From the NCBI RefSeq assembly GCF_002305855.1, contig NZ_CP022163.1:4960292-5024291 (forward strand): a stretch of 64,000 bases of DNA, written 5' to 3'. Positions 17,218 through 26,128 of the stretch are shown here, piece after piece (positions within the stretch are counted from its first letter, which is position 1; each line of letters opens with the position of its first letter). Position numbers and translations under genes: made by a program. This stretch comes from Melittangium boletus DSM 14713. GTDB taxonomy: Bacteria > Myxococcota > Myxococcia > Myxococcales > Myxococcaceae. The notes under the pieces are model-generated. The model was given only the letters and a program-made list of their open reading frames with translations, was not told where the DNA came from and ran no database searches.

Positions 17218-18348
17218 ATGCCAGCGGTGTCGGGCCAGAAACGTGATTATTATGAGGTCCTGGGAGTTCAGAAGAACGTCTCGGCGCAGGACCTGAAGAG
17301 CGCCTTTCGCAAGGTGGCCCTGCAGTACCACCCGGATCGCAACCCCGGGAACCATGAGGCCGAGGAGAAGTTCAAGGAGGCCTCGGAGGCCTACGAAATC
17401 CTGAGCGACCCGGAGCGCCGCGGGCGGTACGACCGTTTCGGTCACGCGGGCGTGGGCGGGGCGGCGGGTGGAGACCCGTTCGGCGGCGGTTTCCAGGGCG
17501 TCAACATCAACGACATCTTCGGGGAAATCTTCGGCGACATCTTCGGCGGCCGGGGAGGCCGGGGCCGGGTGAGCAACCGGGGCGCGGATCTGCGCTTCAA
17601 CCTGGAGATCTCCTTCGAGGAGGCGGCGTTCGGCTGCCGTCCCAAGGTTCCCATTCCGCGGCCCAAGAAGTGCGACACGTGCTCGGGCACGGGGAGCAAG
17701 AGCGCCGCGGCGCCCAAGACGTGTGGCACGTGCGGTGGCGCGGGCGAGGTGCGCTTCACCCAGGGCTTCTTCGCCGTGTCCCGGCCGTGCACCGAGTGCG
17801 GCGGCACGGGCGCGGTGGTGCCGGATCCCTGCGGCAAGTGCCGGGGCTCGGGCAAGGTGCCCAACGAGGAAGTCATCGAGGTCAACATCCCGGCCGGCGT
17901 GGACAACGGCACACGGGTGCGGCTCACGGGCCTGGGCGAGCCAGGAGACCGGGGGGGCCCCGCCGGAGACCTCTACGTGACGGTCATCGTGCGCGAGCAC
18001 CCGCTCTTCCAGCGCGAGGACTACGACGTCTTCTGCGAGGTGCCCATCTCCTTCACCCAGGCGGCGCTCGGCGCGAAGATCGACGTGCCCACGCTCGACG
18101 GCAAGGTGAAGATGACCATTCCCGAGGGCGCCCAGTCCGGCAAGGTGTTCCGCCTCAAGGGCAAGGGCATCCCCCACCTGCACAGCGGCCAGCGGGGAGA
18201 TCAGCACGTGCGGGTGATCGTCGAGACGCCCACGGGCCTCACCGCCAAGCAGCGCGAGCTGCTCGAGAAGTTCGCCGAGTCGAGCGGCGAGGAAGCGCAC
18301 CCCCAATCGAAGAACTTCTTCGAGAAGGTGCGCGAGCTGTTTGGCTGA
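17218..18348 (+). CDS. dnaJ: DnaJ co-chaperone (Hsp40)
   Basis: A 376-residue class A J-protein that stimulates DnaK ATPase and delivers unfolded substrates. J-domain at residues 8-72 with HPD at 38-40, then a Gly/Phe-rich linker (about 80-120). A zinc-binding domain has four CxxCxGxG-type repeats from C152 to about 215 (CDTCSGTG, CGTCGGAG, CTECGGTG, CGKCRGSG). The C-terminal substrate-binding domains carry VDNGTRVRLTGLGEPG. I use ATG 17218 rather than the TTG nine bases earlier, because AGGGG lies about 10 nt upstream. No dnaK or grpE is adjacent, so it is a stand-alone locus with its own promoter and terminator. Confidence 0.95.
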   Translation: MPAVSGQKRDYYEVLGVQKNVSAQDLKSAFRKVALQYHPDRNPGNHEAEEKFKEASEAYEILSDPERRGRYDRFGHAGVGGAAGGDPFGGGFQGVNINDIFGEIFGDIFGGRGGRGRVSNRGADLRFNLEISFEEAAFGCRPKVPIPRPKKCDTCSGTGSKSAAAPKTCGTCGGAGEVRFTQGFFAVSRPCTECGGTGAVVPDPCGKCRGSGKVPNEEVIEVNIPAGVDNGTRVRLTGLGEPGDRGGPAGDLYVTVIVREHPLFQREDYDVFCEVPISFTQAALGAKIDVPTLDGKVKMTIPEGAQSGKVFRLKGKGIPHLHSGQRGDQHVRVIVETPTGLTAKQRELLEKFAESSGEEAHPQSKNFFEKVRELFG

Positions 18349-18369
18349 ATTCTCCGTCCGGACGGAAAT

Positions 18370-18397
18370 CACCCGCCTCCCCGTGAAGGGGCGGGTG
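18370..18397 (+). terminator. Intrinsic terminator-like hairpin after dnaJ
   Basis: CACCCGCC (18370-18377) pairs perfectly with GGCGGGTG (18390-18397) around a 12-nt loop, followed by CTT-rich sequence, 22 nt after the dnaJ stop. A small palindrome TCCGTCCGGACGGA lies just before it (18353-18366). Confidence 0.6.
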
Positions 18398-18603
18398 CTT
18401 CCCGCTCGCACCTTTCCGCTCCAGCTCCCACCGGCCCTGGGGGCGTGGGGCGCTGGCCATCGGTGAACGGCGGGCAAAGGCCCCTCCCCGATTGAGTGCC
18501 CGGGGGTGGACGTTCATCGCGTCCCCCGGCCAGGGGCACTCACCAATACCTCCGCGCATGCCCATACCGAGCCTGCAACCCAGGGAGTGGGGGAGGTGCC
18601 GGC

Positions 18604-21600
18604 ATGGCCACGTATCGACTCATCCGCAAACTGGCCGCTGGCGGCATGGCCGAGGTGTTCCTCGCCAAGGTCATGGGGGCGGAGGGCTTCGAGAAGCCCG
18701 TGGCCGTCAAGCGCATCCTGCCCTCCATGGCGCAGGATCGGGAGTTCGTGGAGCTCTTCCTGCGCGAGGCGAAGCTGACGGTCTGCCTGCAGCACGCCAA
18801 CGTGGTGCAGGTGTTCGACCTGGGGGCGCTCGAGAGCCAGTACTACATGGTGATGGAGTTCGTGGAGGGGGAGAACCTCCGGGCGCTGCAGCGCGGGGGC
18901 GTGGCGCAGGGGGTGCCGCTGGGCCTGCGCGAGGTGTGCTTCATCGTCCAGCAGGTCACCGAGGGCCTGGCGTACGCGCACGGCCGCGTGGACGCGGCGG
19001 GCCGTCCCCTCAACATCATCCACCGGGACGTGAACCCGTCCAACGTGATGGTGGCCAGCAGCGGCGAGGTGAAGCTCGCGGACTTCGGCATCGCCAAGGC
19101 GGCCAACGCGCAGAGCGGCACCCAGGTGGGCGTGGTCAAGGGCAAGGCGGGCTACCTCGCGCCCGAGCAGGTCAAGGGCGCCGAGGTGGATCAGCGCGCG
19201 GACCTCTTCCTGATCGGCCTGATGCTCTACGAACTGCTCGCGGGCCGGCAGCTCTTCCAGGGGGCGGACTACTTCCAGACGCTGCGCGCCATCGCCCAGT
19301 TCGACGTGAAGGGCCTGGCTCCCGTGCCGGGCGTACCGGCGGCGCTCTGGGGCATCGTCACCCGCGCGCTCGCGCCGGACCCCATGGATCGCTACCACCG
19401 GGCCCGCGACATCTCGGACGCGCTGCAGAACTTCCTCTTCGACCACCGCCTGCGCGTGGGCCCCCAGGACGTGGCGGCGCTCTTCCAGCGCTGCTTTCCC
19501 AACCGCCGCTCGCCCCTGGAGGGCGCCAACGAGGTGCGGGGCGAGGAGATCCGCCTGGGGTCGGACGCGGGGATTCAACGTCCGCCGCCGCTCACCTCGG
19601 TGCGCTCGCGCCCGCCGTTCCTCGGTGGTCCCCGTCCGGGGACGCCCGCGCCCGTGCGCCCTCCGCCTCTGCCCGCCGAGGCCCGGGGAGTGGCCAGCCT
19701 GGTTCCTCCTCCGGCGGCGCCGCTTCCGCCCGTGAGCGGCCGCACGGGTGCCTTTCCCGTGGGGGCTCCGGGAGGCACCGGCCGCATGCCGCTCGGCGCG
19801 GGCGCGGGCGCGGGCGTGCTGGCGGTGCCCACGCGGGTGATGCGGCCCACGCGCCGCAAGCTGGGCGAGATGCTGCTCGTCGTCGGCAAGCTCTCGGAGC
19901 CGCAGCTCAAGGGCGCGCTGGAGCGGCAGCGGCGCACCGGCGGGCGCATCGGCGAGCTGCTCGTGGCCGAGGGGCTGCTGTCCCAGGAGGACGTGGTGCG
20001 CGCCCTCAGCGAGCAAGGCGGCATTCCCTTCATCTCGGACCGGGTCCTGCTCACCATGCCGGTGCCCCGCGCGCTGCTGCCCCTGCTGCCCCTGGAGAAG
20101 GCGGAGCGGCTGGACGCGGTGCCCGTCACCCAGCAGGCCAAGGAACTGGTGTGCGCCATGCGCGAGCCGCGGGACCTGGCGCGCCTGGACGAGCTCAAGT
20201 TCATCACCGGCTGCACCGTGCGCGGCATCTACGCCACGGAAGGGGGCCTGCGCCGCGCCATCGGCCGTTTCTACCGGGGCGAAGTGGCCGAGTCCCCGGG
20301 CGAGTGGTCCCAGATGATGCCGCTGGCGGGCTCGGACTCGCAGCCGGGCGTGACGCCCTTCGCCGACAAGCACACGCGCACGCGCGAGCGCATGCTGGAT
20401 GAGTCCGCCTTCATGGACATCTCCGTGATGGCCCCCGTGTCCGCCTCGGCCCTGGCCGCGCCCGCGCCCCCGGCGGCGAAGGCGCCCGCCTCGCTCGCGC
20501 GCACCATGCTGGTGGTGTCGGATGACGCGGAGCTGCGGGACGCGGCGGTGCGCCTGCTCACCCGGCAGGGCGTGGCGGCCTCGGGCAGCGGCGCGGCCGA
20601 CGTGGAGAAGGCGATGGCCCTGGGCGGGACCGAGGTGGCGCTCGTGGCGGCGGACACCGTGAAGGACGCACCCGCCGTGGTGGCCCGGTTGATGGCGGTG
20701 GCGCCCTCCATGGAGGTGCGCGTGCTGCCCTCGCTCGCCGAGGCGCTGGGCGGAGAGGCCGGGCCCCTCGGCCGCGCGGCGCGGTGGCATGCGCGCGTGG
20801 TGGACGCCGCGCTGGCGACGCTCGGCGGAGTGGGCGTGCAGGGCGCCGCGCTCGCCAAGCTGGCCCGGCGCGTGGCCCAACGTCTGGGCGCCGGACGCGC
20901 GGAGTCCGAGCGGGCCTCGGCGGTGGCGTATGCGCTGGCGCTCGCGGCCTTCCAGGAGTCCCGCGAGGCCTTCACCCGGCCCTCGTGCGAGTCGGTGCGG
21001 GCCATCCTCGGCCGGGACGCGGGCGAGCTGGCCGGCCTCATCGGGGCCTGTACCCGGGACGCGCCGCCCCTCGTGGAGGGCGCTTCCAAGGCCGTGTTGG
21101 CGCTGGCCTCGGCGGTGTCGCTCGTGGAGGAGATGGGGACGACCACCCTGGTGGCCTCGGCCGCGTCGCAGTCCCTCACCAAGCTGCGCGCCATGGGCCG
21201 GCTGCCCGCCCCGGCGCTGGAAGCCCTCTCCGCCGAGGTGACGGAGTTGGTGCTCGGAGACAGGGCCTGGCACACGGTGGTGCTCGCCGAGCCCAACGTC
21301 GCGCGGGCCTCGGCCCTCCAGGCGCGCTTCCTCGCGGACGGGGTGCGCGTGGTGCTCGCCGACTCGGTGGCCCGCACGCGCGTGCTCCTGTCCCAGGGCA
21401 GCCAGGCGCTCGTGGTGGCCGCGTGTCTGCCGGACGGGGACGGCGCGGAACTCACCCGCTCGCTGCGCTCCACGGAGCAGATGGCCTCGCTGCCCATCTT
21501 CGTGCTCGCGCCACCGGAGGACCCTCGGCTGGTGGAGGCCGGACTCGACGCGGGCGCGGATGACGTCCTCACGTACCCGGTCAACCCGGACGTGCTCGTG

Positions 21601-21702
21601 GCCAAGCTGCGAAGGGCCCTGCAGCCCCGCCGCCCCTCCTCGACGCCCGTGCCGGTGTCCTCCTCTCCGGAAGCGGCGGTGCCGGCTCCTCCCCTGGCGT
21701 GA
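18604..21702 (+). CDS. Ser/Thr protein kinase fused to GspE N-terminal-like and pseudo-receiver domains
   Basis: A 1032-residue protein; start 18604 follows a strong GGGGGAGG. Residues 1-270 form a Hanks-type kinase with catalytic Lys36 (VAVKRI), HRDVNPSN, DFG and APEQ motifs, so it should be active. A Pro/Ala-rich linker (about 320-410) leads to a type II secretion GspE N-terminal-like domain (about 415-560, with GKLSEPQLKGALERQ). Two receiver-like segments follow (about 635-720 and 895-1010) around a helical Ala-rich block. In the last one the phospho-acceptor Asp is replaced (VVAACLPDGDG), so it is a pseudo-receiver. There is no transmembrane helix. Kinases with such tails are common in myxobacteria; targets are unknown. 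Confidence 0.85.
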   Translation: MATYRLIRKLAAGGMAEVFLAKVMGAEGFEKPVAVKRILPSMAQDREFVELFLREAKLTVCLQHANVVQVFDLGALESQYYMVMEFVEGENLRALQRGGVAQGVPLGLREVCFIVQQVTEGLAYAHGRVDAAGRPLNIIHRDVNPSNVMVASSGEVKLADFGIAKAANAQSGTQVGVVKGKAGYLAPEQVKGAEVDQRADLFLIGLMLYELLAGRQLFQGADYFQTLRAIAQFDVKGLAPVPGVPAALWGIVTRALAPDPMDRYHRARDISDALQNFLFDHRLRVGPQDVAALFQRCFPNRRSPLEGANEVRGEEIRLGSDAGIQRPPPLTSVRSRPPFLGGPRPGTPAPVRPPPLPAEARGVASLVPPPAAPLPPVSGRTGAFPVGAPGGTGRMPLGAGAGAGVLAVPTRVMRPTRRKLGEMLLVVGKLSEPQLKGALERQRRTGGRIGELLVAEGLLSQEDVVRALSEQGGIPFISDRVLLTMPVPRALLPLLPLEKAERLDAVPVTQQAKELVCAMREPRDLARLDELKFITGCTVRGIYATEGGLRRAIGRFYRGEVAESPGEWSQMMPLAGSDSQPGVTPFADKHTRTRERMLDESAFMDISVMAPVSASALAAPAPPAAKAPASLARTMLVVSDDAELRDAAVRLLTRQGVAASGSGAADVEKAMALGGTEVALVAADTVKDAPAVVARLMAVAPSMEVRVLPSLAEALGGEAGPLGRAARWHARVVDAALATLGGVGVQGAALAKLARRVAQRLGAGRAESERASAVAYALALAAFQESREAFTRPSCESVRAILGRDAGELAGLIGACTRDAPPLVEGASKAVLALASAVSLVEEMGTTTLVASAASQSLTKLRAMGRLPAPALEALSAEVTELVLGDRAWHTVVLAEPNVARASALQARFLADGVRVVLADSVARTRVLLSQGSQALVVAACLPDGDGAELTRSLRSTEQMASLPIFVLAPPEDPRLVEAGLDAGADDVLTYPVNPDVLVAKLRRALQPRRPSSTPVPVSSSPEAAVPAPPLA

Positions 21703-21724
21703 GCTCCTGGCATAGAGTCTCGGG

Positions 21725-23053
21725 ATGCGAACGCAGCCCGTCCGTCTTGTGCGCACCTATGCCGCCGCGCTCGTGCTCATGTTCCTCGGCGCCTGCAATG
21801 GCTGCCGCGCGACGGATGCCGAGCGCGCCGCCAGGGAGCGGGCTGAAATCGAGAAGCGCATCCGCGATTCCACGGCGCTCATGCCCTACCGGGCCCTCAA
21901 GCTGACGGTGCGCGCCAATGGCGAACCGGATGCGCCCGAGGAGATCGAACTCCTCTGGAAGACCCTCGAGGAGACCCGCGCCCTTCCCGAGAAGCCCCTG
22001 ACCGACGAGCAGGCCCTGCGCGCGGCCCGGAGCTACCTCGACCTGGGCATCGCGTTCTACAAGGCACGCAAGCTGCTCCAGACGCGTGACGAGGACGAGT
22101 TCCCCCTCCTGTGGACGAAGTGGATGCCGGAGCAGCCGCCGCTCCTTCCAGGCTACGACGCCGGGCAGGAGCACGCCTTCCTCGCCAGCATCTGGCTCCT
22201 CTTCGACCTCGCGGATCGGGGCAAGCGCCTGCCCGCCTCGGATCTGGTGTTCTATGAACTCGCGCGCGCCACGCCCCAGCCCTCGTGGCCGCCCGGGCTG
22301 CGCGTGGCCGTCCAGGCGAGCCGGGGCGTGTCGTTCTGCGGGGCGGGGTACCACTACGCGGCCGAGGAGGAGCTGACCGCCTTTCTCTCCGAGACCGAGG
22401 CCCTTCCGGTGGAGGGCTTTCCCGTGTTCCAGGGCACCACCCGCGAGCAGTCGCGCGAGACGATCCTCGCCACGGGCTACTTCCTGCGTGCCTGGAACCG
22501 CATGGGCCTCGAGCGGGAGCGCGCCGCCGAGGACGACATCGAGCGGGGCCTGCACTCGCTGGAGAAGCTGGGGGTGGAGAACGAGTTGGTGTGGTGGGGC
22601 TGGGCCTTCCTCCACTTCCGCCGCGAGAACTATGACGAGTCCGCGAAGTACCTCGACAAGCTGGCGGACAGTCCGTACCTCGGTGCGCGGGAGCGCCAGG
22701 AGGTGCGAGCCAGCGCCGAGGAGATGCGCCAGCACGGCGATAAGCTGCCCATCTTCTTGCAGACGCGCGCGGCCGTCATTCTCGCACAGGCCCTCATCGC
22801 CCGGGCCGGCGGGTTGGAGCCCCTCCTCGTCACCGTGCTGGGCGCGGAGCGGGCGAAGCAAGTCTACGGCCCCATCGCCTGGATGGACCGGGTGCGTCAG
22901 GGCGTCGAACGGATCGACCCCGCGAAGCTCGTGCGCGACGAGGCGGACGTCACGCTGGACAAGGTCCGCGAGGCGGGTGGCAAGGGCCTGGACGCGCTCA
23001 AGCAGCGGCTGGGAGGCGGCACGAAAGCCACCGCGGAGTCCGGCCCACCGTGA
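21725..23053 (+). CDS. Lipoprotein, hypothetical
   Basis: A 442-residue protein with a signal peptide and lipobox LGAC (Cys about residue 24), so probably lipid-anchored in the envelope. The mature part is Glu/Arg-rich and helical, with pairs of helices resembling TPR units around residues 130-330 (AARSYLDLGIAFYKARK, FLRAWNRMGLERERAAEDDIERG, AFLHFRRENYDESAKYLDKLAD). No catalytic motif is seen. It begins 22 nt after the large kinase gene and may be co-transcribed with it. It converges on alkB. Confidence 0.7.
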   Translation: MRTQPVRLVRTYAAALVLMFLGACNGCRATDAERAARERAEIEKRIRDSTALMPYRALKLTVRANGEPDAPEEIELLWKTLEETRALPEKPLTDEQALRAARSYLDLGIAFYKARKLLQTRDEDEFPLLWTKWMPEQPPLLPGYDAGQEHAFLASIWLLFDLADRGKRLPASDLVFYELARATPQPSWPPGLRVAVQASRGVSFCGAGYHYAAEEELTAFLSETEALPVEGFPVFQGTTREQSRETILATGYFLRAWNRMGLERERAAEDDIERGLHSLEKLGVENELVWWGWAFLHFRRENYDESAKYLDKLADSPYLGARERQEVRASAEEMRQHGDKLPIFLQTRAAVILAQALIARAGGLEPLLVTVLGAERAKQVYGPIAWMDRVRQGVERIDPAKLVRDEADVTLDKVREAGGKGLDALKQRLGGGTKATAESGPP

Positions 23054-23080
23054 TTCGCGGTGGTGCGGGGAGCTCGGGGC

Positions 23081-23734
23081 TCATCCCGCCCGGCGGAAGG
23101 TCAGGTTGATGCGGTGGCCACCCAGCCGTGGGTGGAGCCCCGCCTTGAGCGGCATCACGCCGTGATAGCGAAGACGGGACGCTCCGCCCCAGACGACCAC
23201 GTCGCCGTGGGTGAGCCGCACGCGCTGGGGCTTGTCGCTCCGGTTCTCGCCCCCGAACAAGAAGACGGCCGGGAGTCCCAGCGAGACGGACACGATGGGC
23301 GCGTCGAAGCTCCGCTCGTCCTTGTCCTGGTGCAGGGACATCTTCGCTCCCGGCTCGTAGCGATTGATGAGACAGGCATCGGGCACGAATCCCTCGAAGC
23401 CGGCCTGGGCCGCGGCATCCCGCGCGAGCTGGTGGAATGAATCGGGCATCCCCGGCCAGGGGCGGCCGGTCTCGGGATCCACCGGCGCGTAGCGGTACCC
23501 GCGCCGGTCCGTCACCCACCCGAGGGGACCGCAGTTCGTCATCGCCACCGACATGCGGAAGCCACCCGGCGTCACCATGTGACGGAAGGGCGCATCCACG
23601 ACGACACGCTCCAGGGCCGTCAGGAGGGCTTCCTCGCGCTCCACCGCGAACCCGCGAAGCACCACGGCCGCCGGACCCAGCGCTTCCCGGCTCGGCCCGG
23701 CGGCACCTGGAAGATCGAACAGCTCCATCGTCAT
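23081..23734 (-). CDS. alkB: AlkB-type 2-oxoglutarate/Fe(II)-dependent DNA repair dioxygenase
   Basis: A 217-residue protein, the usual AlkB length. It should oxidatively demethylate N1-methyladenine and N3-methylcytosine in DNA or RNA. Metal ligands are visible as His135 and Asp137 in LHQDKDE and His191 in RYHGVMP. The 2-oxoglutarate-binding Arg is in HRINLTFR near the C-terminus. Start 23734 has AGGAGG 10 nt upstream, while an ATG two codons later is too far from it. The gene is divergent from an envelope lipoprotein gene and has no ada or other repair neighbour. Confidence 0.92.
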   Translation of the reverse strand: MTMELFDLPGAAGPSREALGPAAVVLRGFAVEREEALLTALERVVVDAPFRHMVTPGGFRMSVAMTNCGPLGWVTDRRGYRYAPVDPETGRPWPGMPDSFHQLARDAAAQAGFEGFVPDACLINRYEPGAKMSLHQDKDERSFDAPIVSVSLGLPAVFLFGGENRSDKPQRVRLTHGDVVVWGGASRLRYHGVMPLKAGLHPRLGGHRINLTFRRAG

Positions 23735-23995
23735 GCCCAGACAACCTCCTTCTCCGAGACAACTTCCTCCCCATGACGTTTGGGCCGGTGGGCGCGGACG
23801 CGGCCCTGGGGGGCGCCTGCCTTCCTCCTCGCCTTCCGGGCGTGCGAGTGCCCCCGGCCACGGCGGAGTGGCCCTCAAGCCGCGTCCCTTCCGGGACTCC
23901 CGGGGGGACATGGGTGGCACGTCGGGTGCAGAACCCCCGCCTTCCCAGGGGAATCTTCCCCCGCTCGGTTGTCGACGCAGCCACGCCCCACTGCT

Positions 23996-26128
23996 ATGCA
24001 CGCCTCCACCATGGATGCCCGCCTCTCTCCGTGCCGCGCGCTGTTGCTGGCGCTGACGCTGTTGATGACCGCCTGCAAGACGCCCACGACCTCGGGCCCT
24101 GGCGCCAACGAGACCTCGGGGGGCGCCACGCGGGCTCCCGTCAAGGTCCGCCAGGACTCCGAGGCGGACGCGGCGCTCGCGAGAGCCGTGCAGCAGGCGG
24201 AGGTGACGCCGCCCAAGCAGGCCGCGGAAAGCCTCCTCGCCGTGCGCAAGGCCTACCCCGAGACGACCGCGGGTCAGGACGCCCTCTACCGGGCGGGGGT
24301 CCTCTTCTACGACTCGCGGGACTACGCCAACGCGCGCAAGTCCTTCAACGAGCTGCTCTTCGAGAATCCGCTGTACCCCCAGGCCAACGACGCCAAGCGC
24401 CGTCTGGGCCGGGCCGCCCTGGAGGTGGGGGCGTACCGCGACGCCTACCAGACGCTCTCCAGCCTCGCCGAGCGGGCCGAGGGCGCCGAGCGCGCCCAGT
24501 TGCTCGAGGACGCCGCTCGGGCCGCGGAGAAGGCGGGCCTCTTCGGCCCCTCGCTGCAGATGGCCGTGGACATGGCGGGCCAGGCGCGCACGCCGGAGGA
24601 GCAGCAGGCGGCGGTGGCGCGGGTGCAGCAACTGGTGGAGGGGCGCGCGGGCTTCGTGGACGTGGCCCGGGTGGCCGAGGGGCTGTCCCCCGCCAATCCC
24701 GCCTGGCCGGTGCTCACCTTCAAGCTGGCGCGCATCTACTACCACCTGCGGGAGTGGCCGCGGCTGGAGGAGACGCTCAACCGCTTCCTCGCCGAGGCCC
24801 CCTCGCACCCCTTCGCGCCCCAGGCGCGGGAGCTGCTGGCGCGGGCCACCCGGCGCGTGGACGTGCAGCCGCGCACCGTGGGCCTGCTCCTGCCGATGAC
24901 GGGCAAGTACAAGGCCGTGGGCGAGGCGGTGCTGCGTGGCGTGAAGCTGGCCCTGTCCGGCAGTGACGTGGAGCTCGTCGTCAAGGACACCCAGGGGGAT
25001 GTGAACCTCACGGGCCAGGGCATGGAGCAGCTCGCGTTCGATGAGAGCGCCATCGCGGTGCTCGGTCCCATCGTCGCGGACGAGGCCCGGCGCGCGGCGC
25101 TGGTGGCCGAGGAGCTCCAGCTTCCGCTGCTCACGCTCACGCGCCAGGAGGACATCACCGGGATTGGCCCGTACGTCTTCCGCAACATGCTGACGAACTC
25201 GGCGCAGGCGCGGGCCATCGCCGACTACGCGATGAAGCAGAAGGGGTTCAAGAGCTTCGCCATGCTCTACCCGAACCTGCCCTACGGCGTGGAGCTGGCC
25301 AACGACTTCTGGGACCAGGTGGTGCGCAACGGCGGCCAGGTGCGGGGCGCCGAGACGTACGCGCACGACCAGACGACCTTCACCTCCGAGGCCAAGAAGC
25401 TGGTGGGCCGCTACTACCTGGAGGACCGGAGCGACTACGTCGCCGGCGTGCGCGAGGTGCAGGAGCAGACGAGTGGCCAGGACGCGTTCCGCAAGCGCAA
25501 GGCCATGGAGAAGATGAAGGGTGGGGTGGAGCCCATCATCGACTTCGAGGCCATCTTCATCCCGGACGAGTGGCGGCGGGTGAGTCTGGTGGCTCCGGCG
25601 TTGGCGGTGGAGGACATCGTCACCAACGCGTGCGACGCGCGCGACCTGGAGCGCATCCGCAAGACGACGGGCAAGAAGACGCTCAAGACGGTGATGCTGC
25701 TGGGCACCAACGCGTGGAGCAGCGGCAAGGGGGCCAGTGGCCTGCCGGAGCTCGTCGAGCGCGGGGGCAAGTTCGTCACCTGCTCGGTGTACGTGGACGG
25801 CTTCTTCGTGGACTCGCAGCGCCCGGCCACGCGCCGCTTCGTGCAGGCCTACCGTCAGGCGTACTCCGGGGATCCGAGCCTGCTGGAGGCCTACGGTTAT
25901 GACTCGGCGCTCATGGTGCGCCAGTTGCTCGATTCGAAGCAGGCGCCGCGCAGCCGCTCGGAGTTCCGCGAGGCCCTGGCCAACCTCAAGGACTTCGATG
26001 GCGCCACGGGCAAGACGTCCTTCGATGAGCAGCGCGAGGCACGCAAGTCCCTGTTCCTCCTGTCCGTGAGCAACAAGGGCGTCACCGAGGTGACGCAGGA
26101 CGAGACGGCGGCCCTGGGGGACATGTGA
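23996..26128 (+). CDS. LpoA-like lipoprotein: TPR region plus periplasmic-binding-protein fold
   Basis: About 710 residues with a signal peptide and lipobox LMTAC. The N-terminal half (about 60-290) is a run of TPR-like helical pairs (AGVLFYDSRDYANARKSFNELL). The C-terminal half (about 300-680) is a Peripla_BP_6-type domain beginning RTVGLLLPMTGKYKAVGEA. This two-part plan is that of LpoA, the outer-membrane lipoprotein that activates penicillin-binding protein 1A, but a ligand-binding or other envelope role is possible. ATG 23996 and ATG 24011 are both usable starts, neither with a good ribosome site. The stop overlaps the start of the WD40 gene, so the two are coupled. Confidence 0.75.
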   Translation: MHASTMDARLSPCRALLLALTLLMTACKTPTTSGPGANETSGGATRAPVKVRQDSEADAALARAVQQAEVTPPKQAAESLLAVRKAYPETTAGQDALYRAGVLFYDSRDYANARKSFNELLFENPLYPQANDAKRRLGRAALEVGAYRDAYQTLSSLAERAEGAERAQLLEDAARAAEKAGLFGPSLQMAVDMAGQARTPEEQQAAVARVQQLVEGRAGFVDVARVAEGLSPANPAWPVLTFKLARIYYHLREWPRLEETLNRFLAEAPSHPFAPQARELLARATRRVDVQPRTVGLLLPMTGKYKAVGEAVLRGVKLALSGSDVELVVKDTQGDVNLTGQGMEQLAFDESAIAVLGPIVADEARRAALVAEELQLPLLTLTRQEDITGIGPYVFRNMLTNSAQARAIADYAMKQKGFKSFAMLYPNLPYGVELANDFWDQVVRNGGQVRGAETYAHDQTTFTSEAKKLVGRYYLEDRSDYVAGVREVQEQTSGQDAFRKRKAMEKMKGGVEPIIDFEAIFIPDEWRRVSLVAPALAVEDIVTNACDARDLERIRKTTGKKTLKTVMLLGTNAWSSGKGASGLPELVERGGKFVTCSVYVDGFFVDSQRPATRRFVQAYRQAYSGDPSLLEAYGYDSALMVRQLLDSKQAPRSRSEFREALANLKDFDGATGKTSFDEQREARKSLFLLSVSNKGVTEVTQDETAALGDM

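Noticed and set aside
18514..21756. A 1080-codon minus-strand frame opposite the Ser/Thr kinase
   Set aside because: Shadow of the plus-strand kinase; no domain recognised.
23735..23995. Gap between alkB and the LpoA-like gene, searched for a small gene or regulator site
   Set aside because: I see no convincing reading frame, promoter hexamers or repeat in it; it presumably holds divergent promoters that are not consensus-like.
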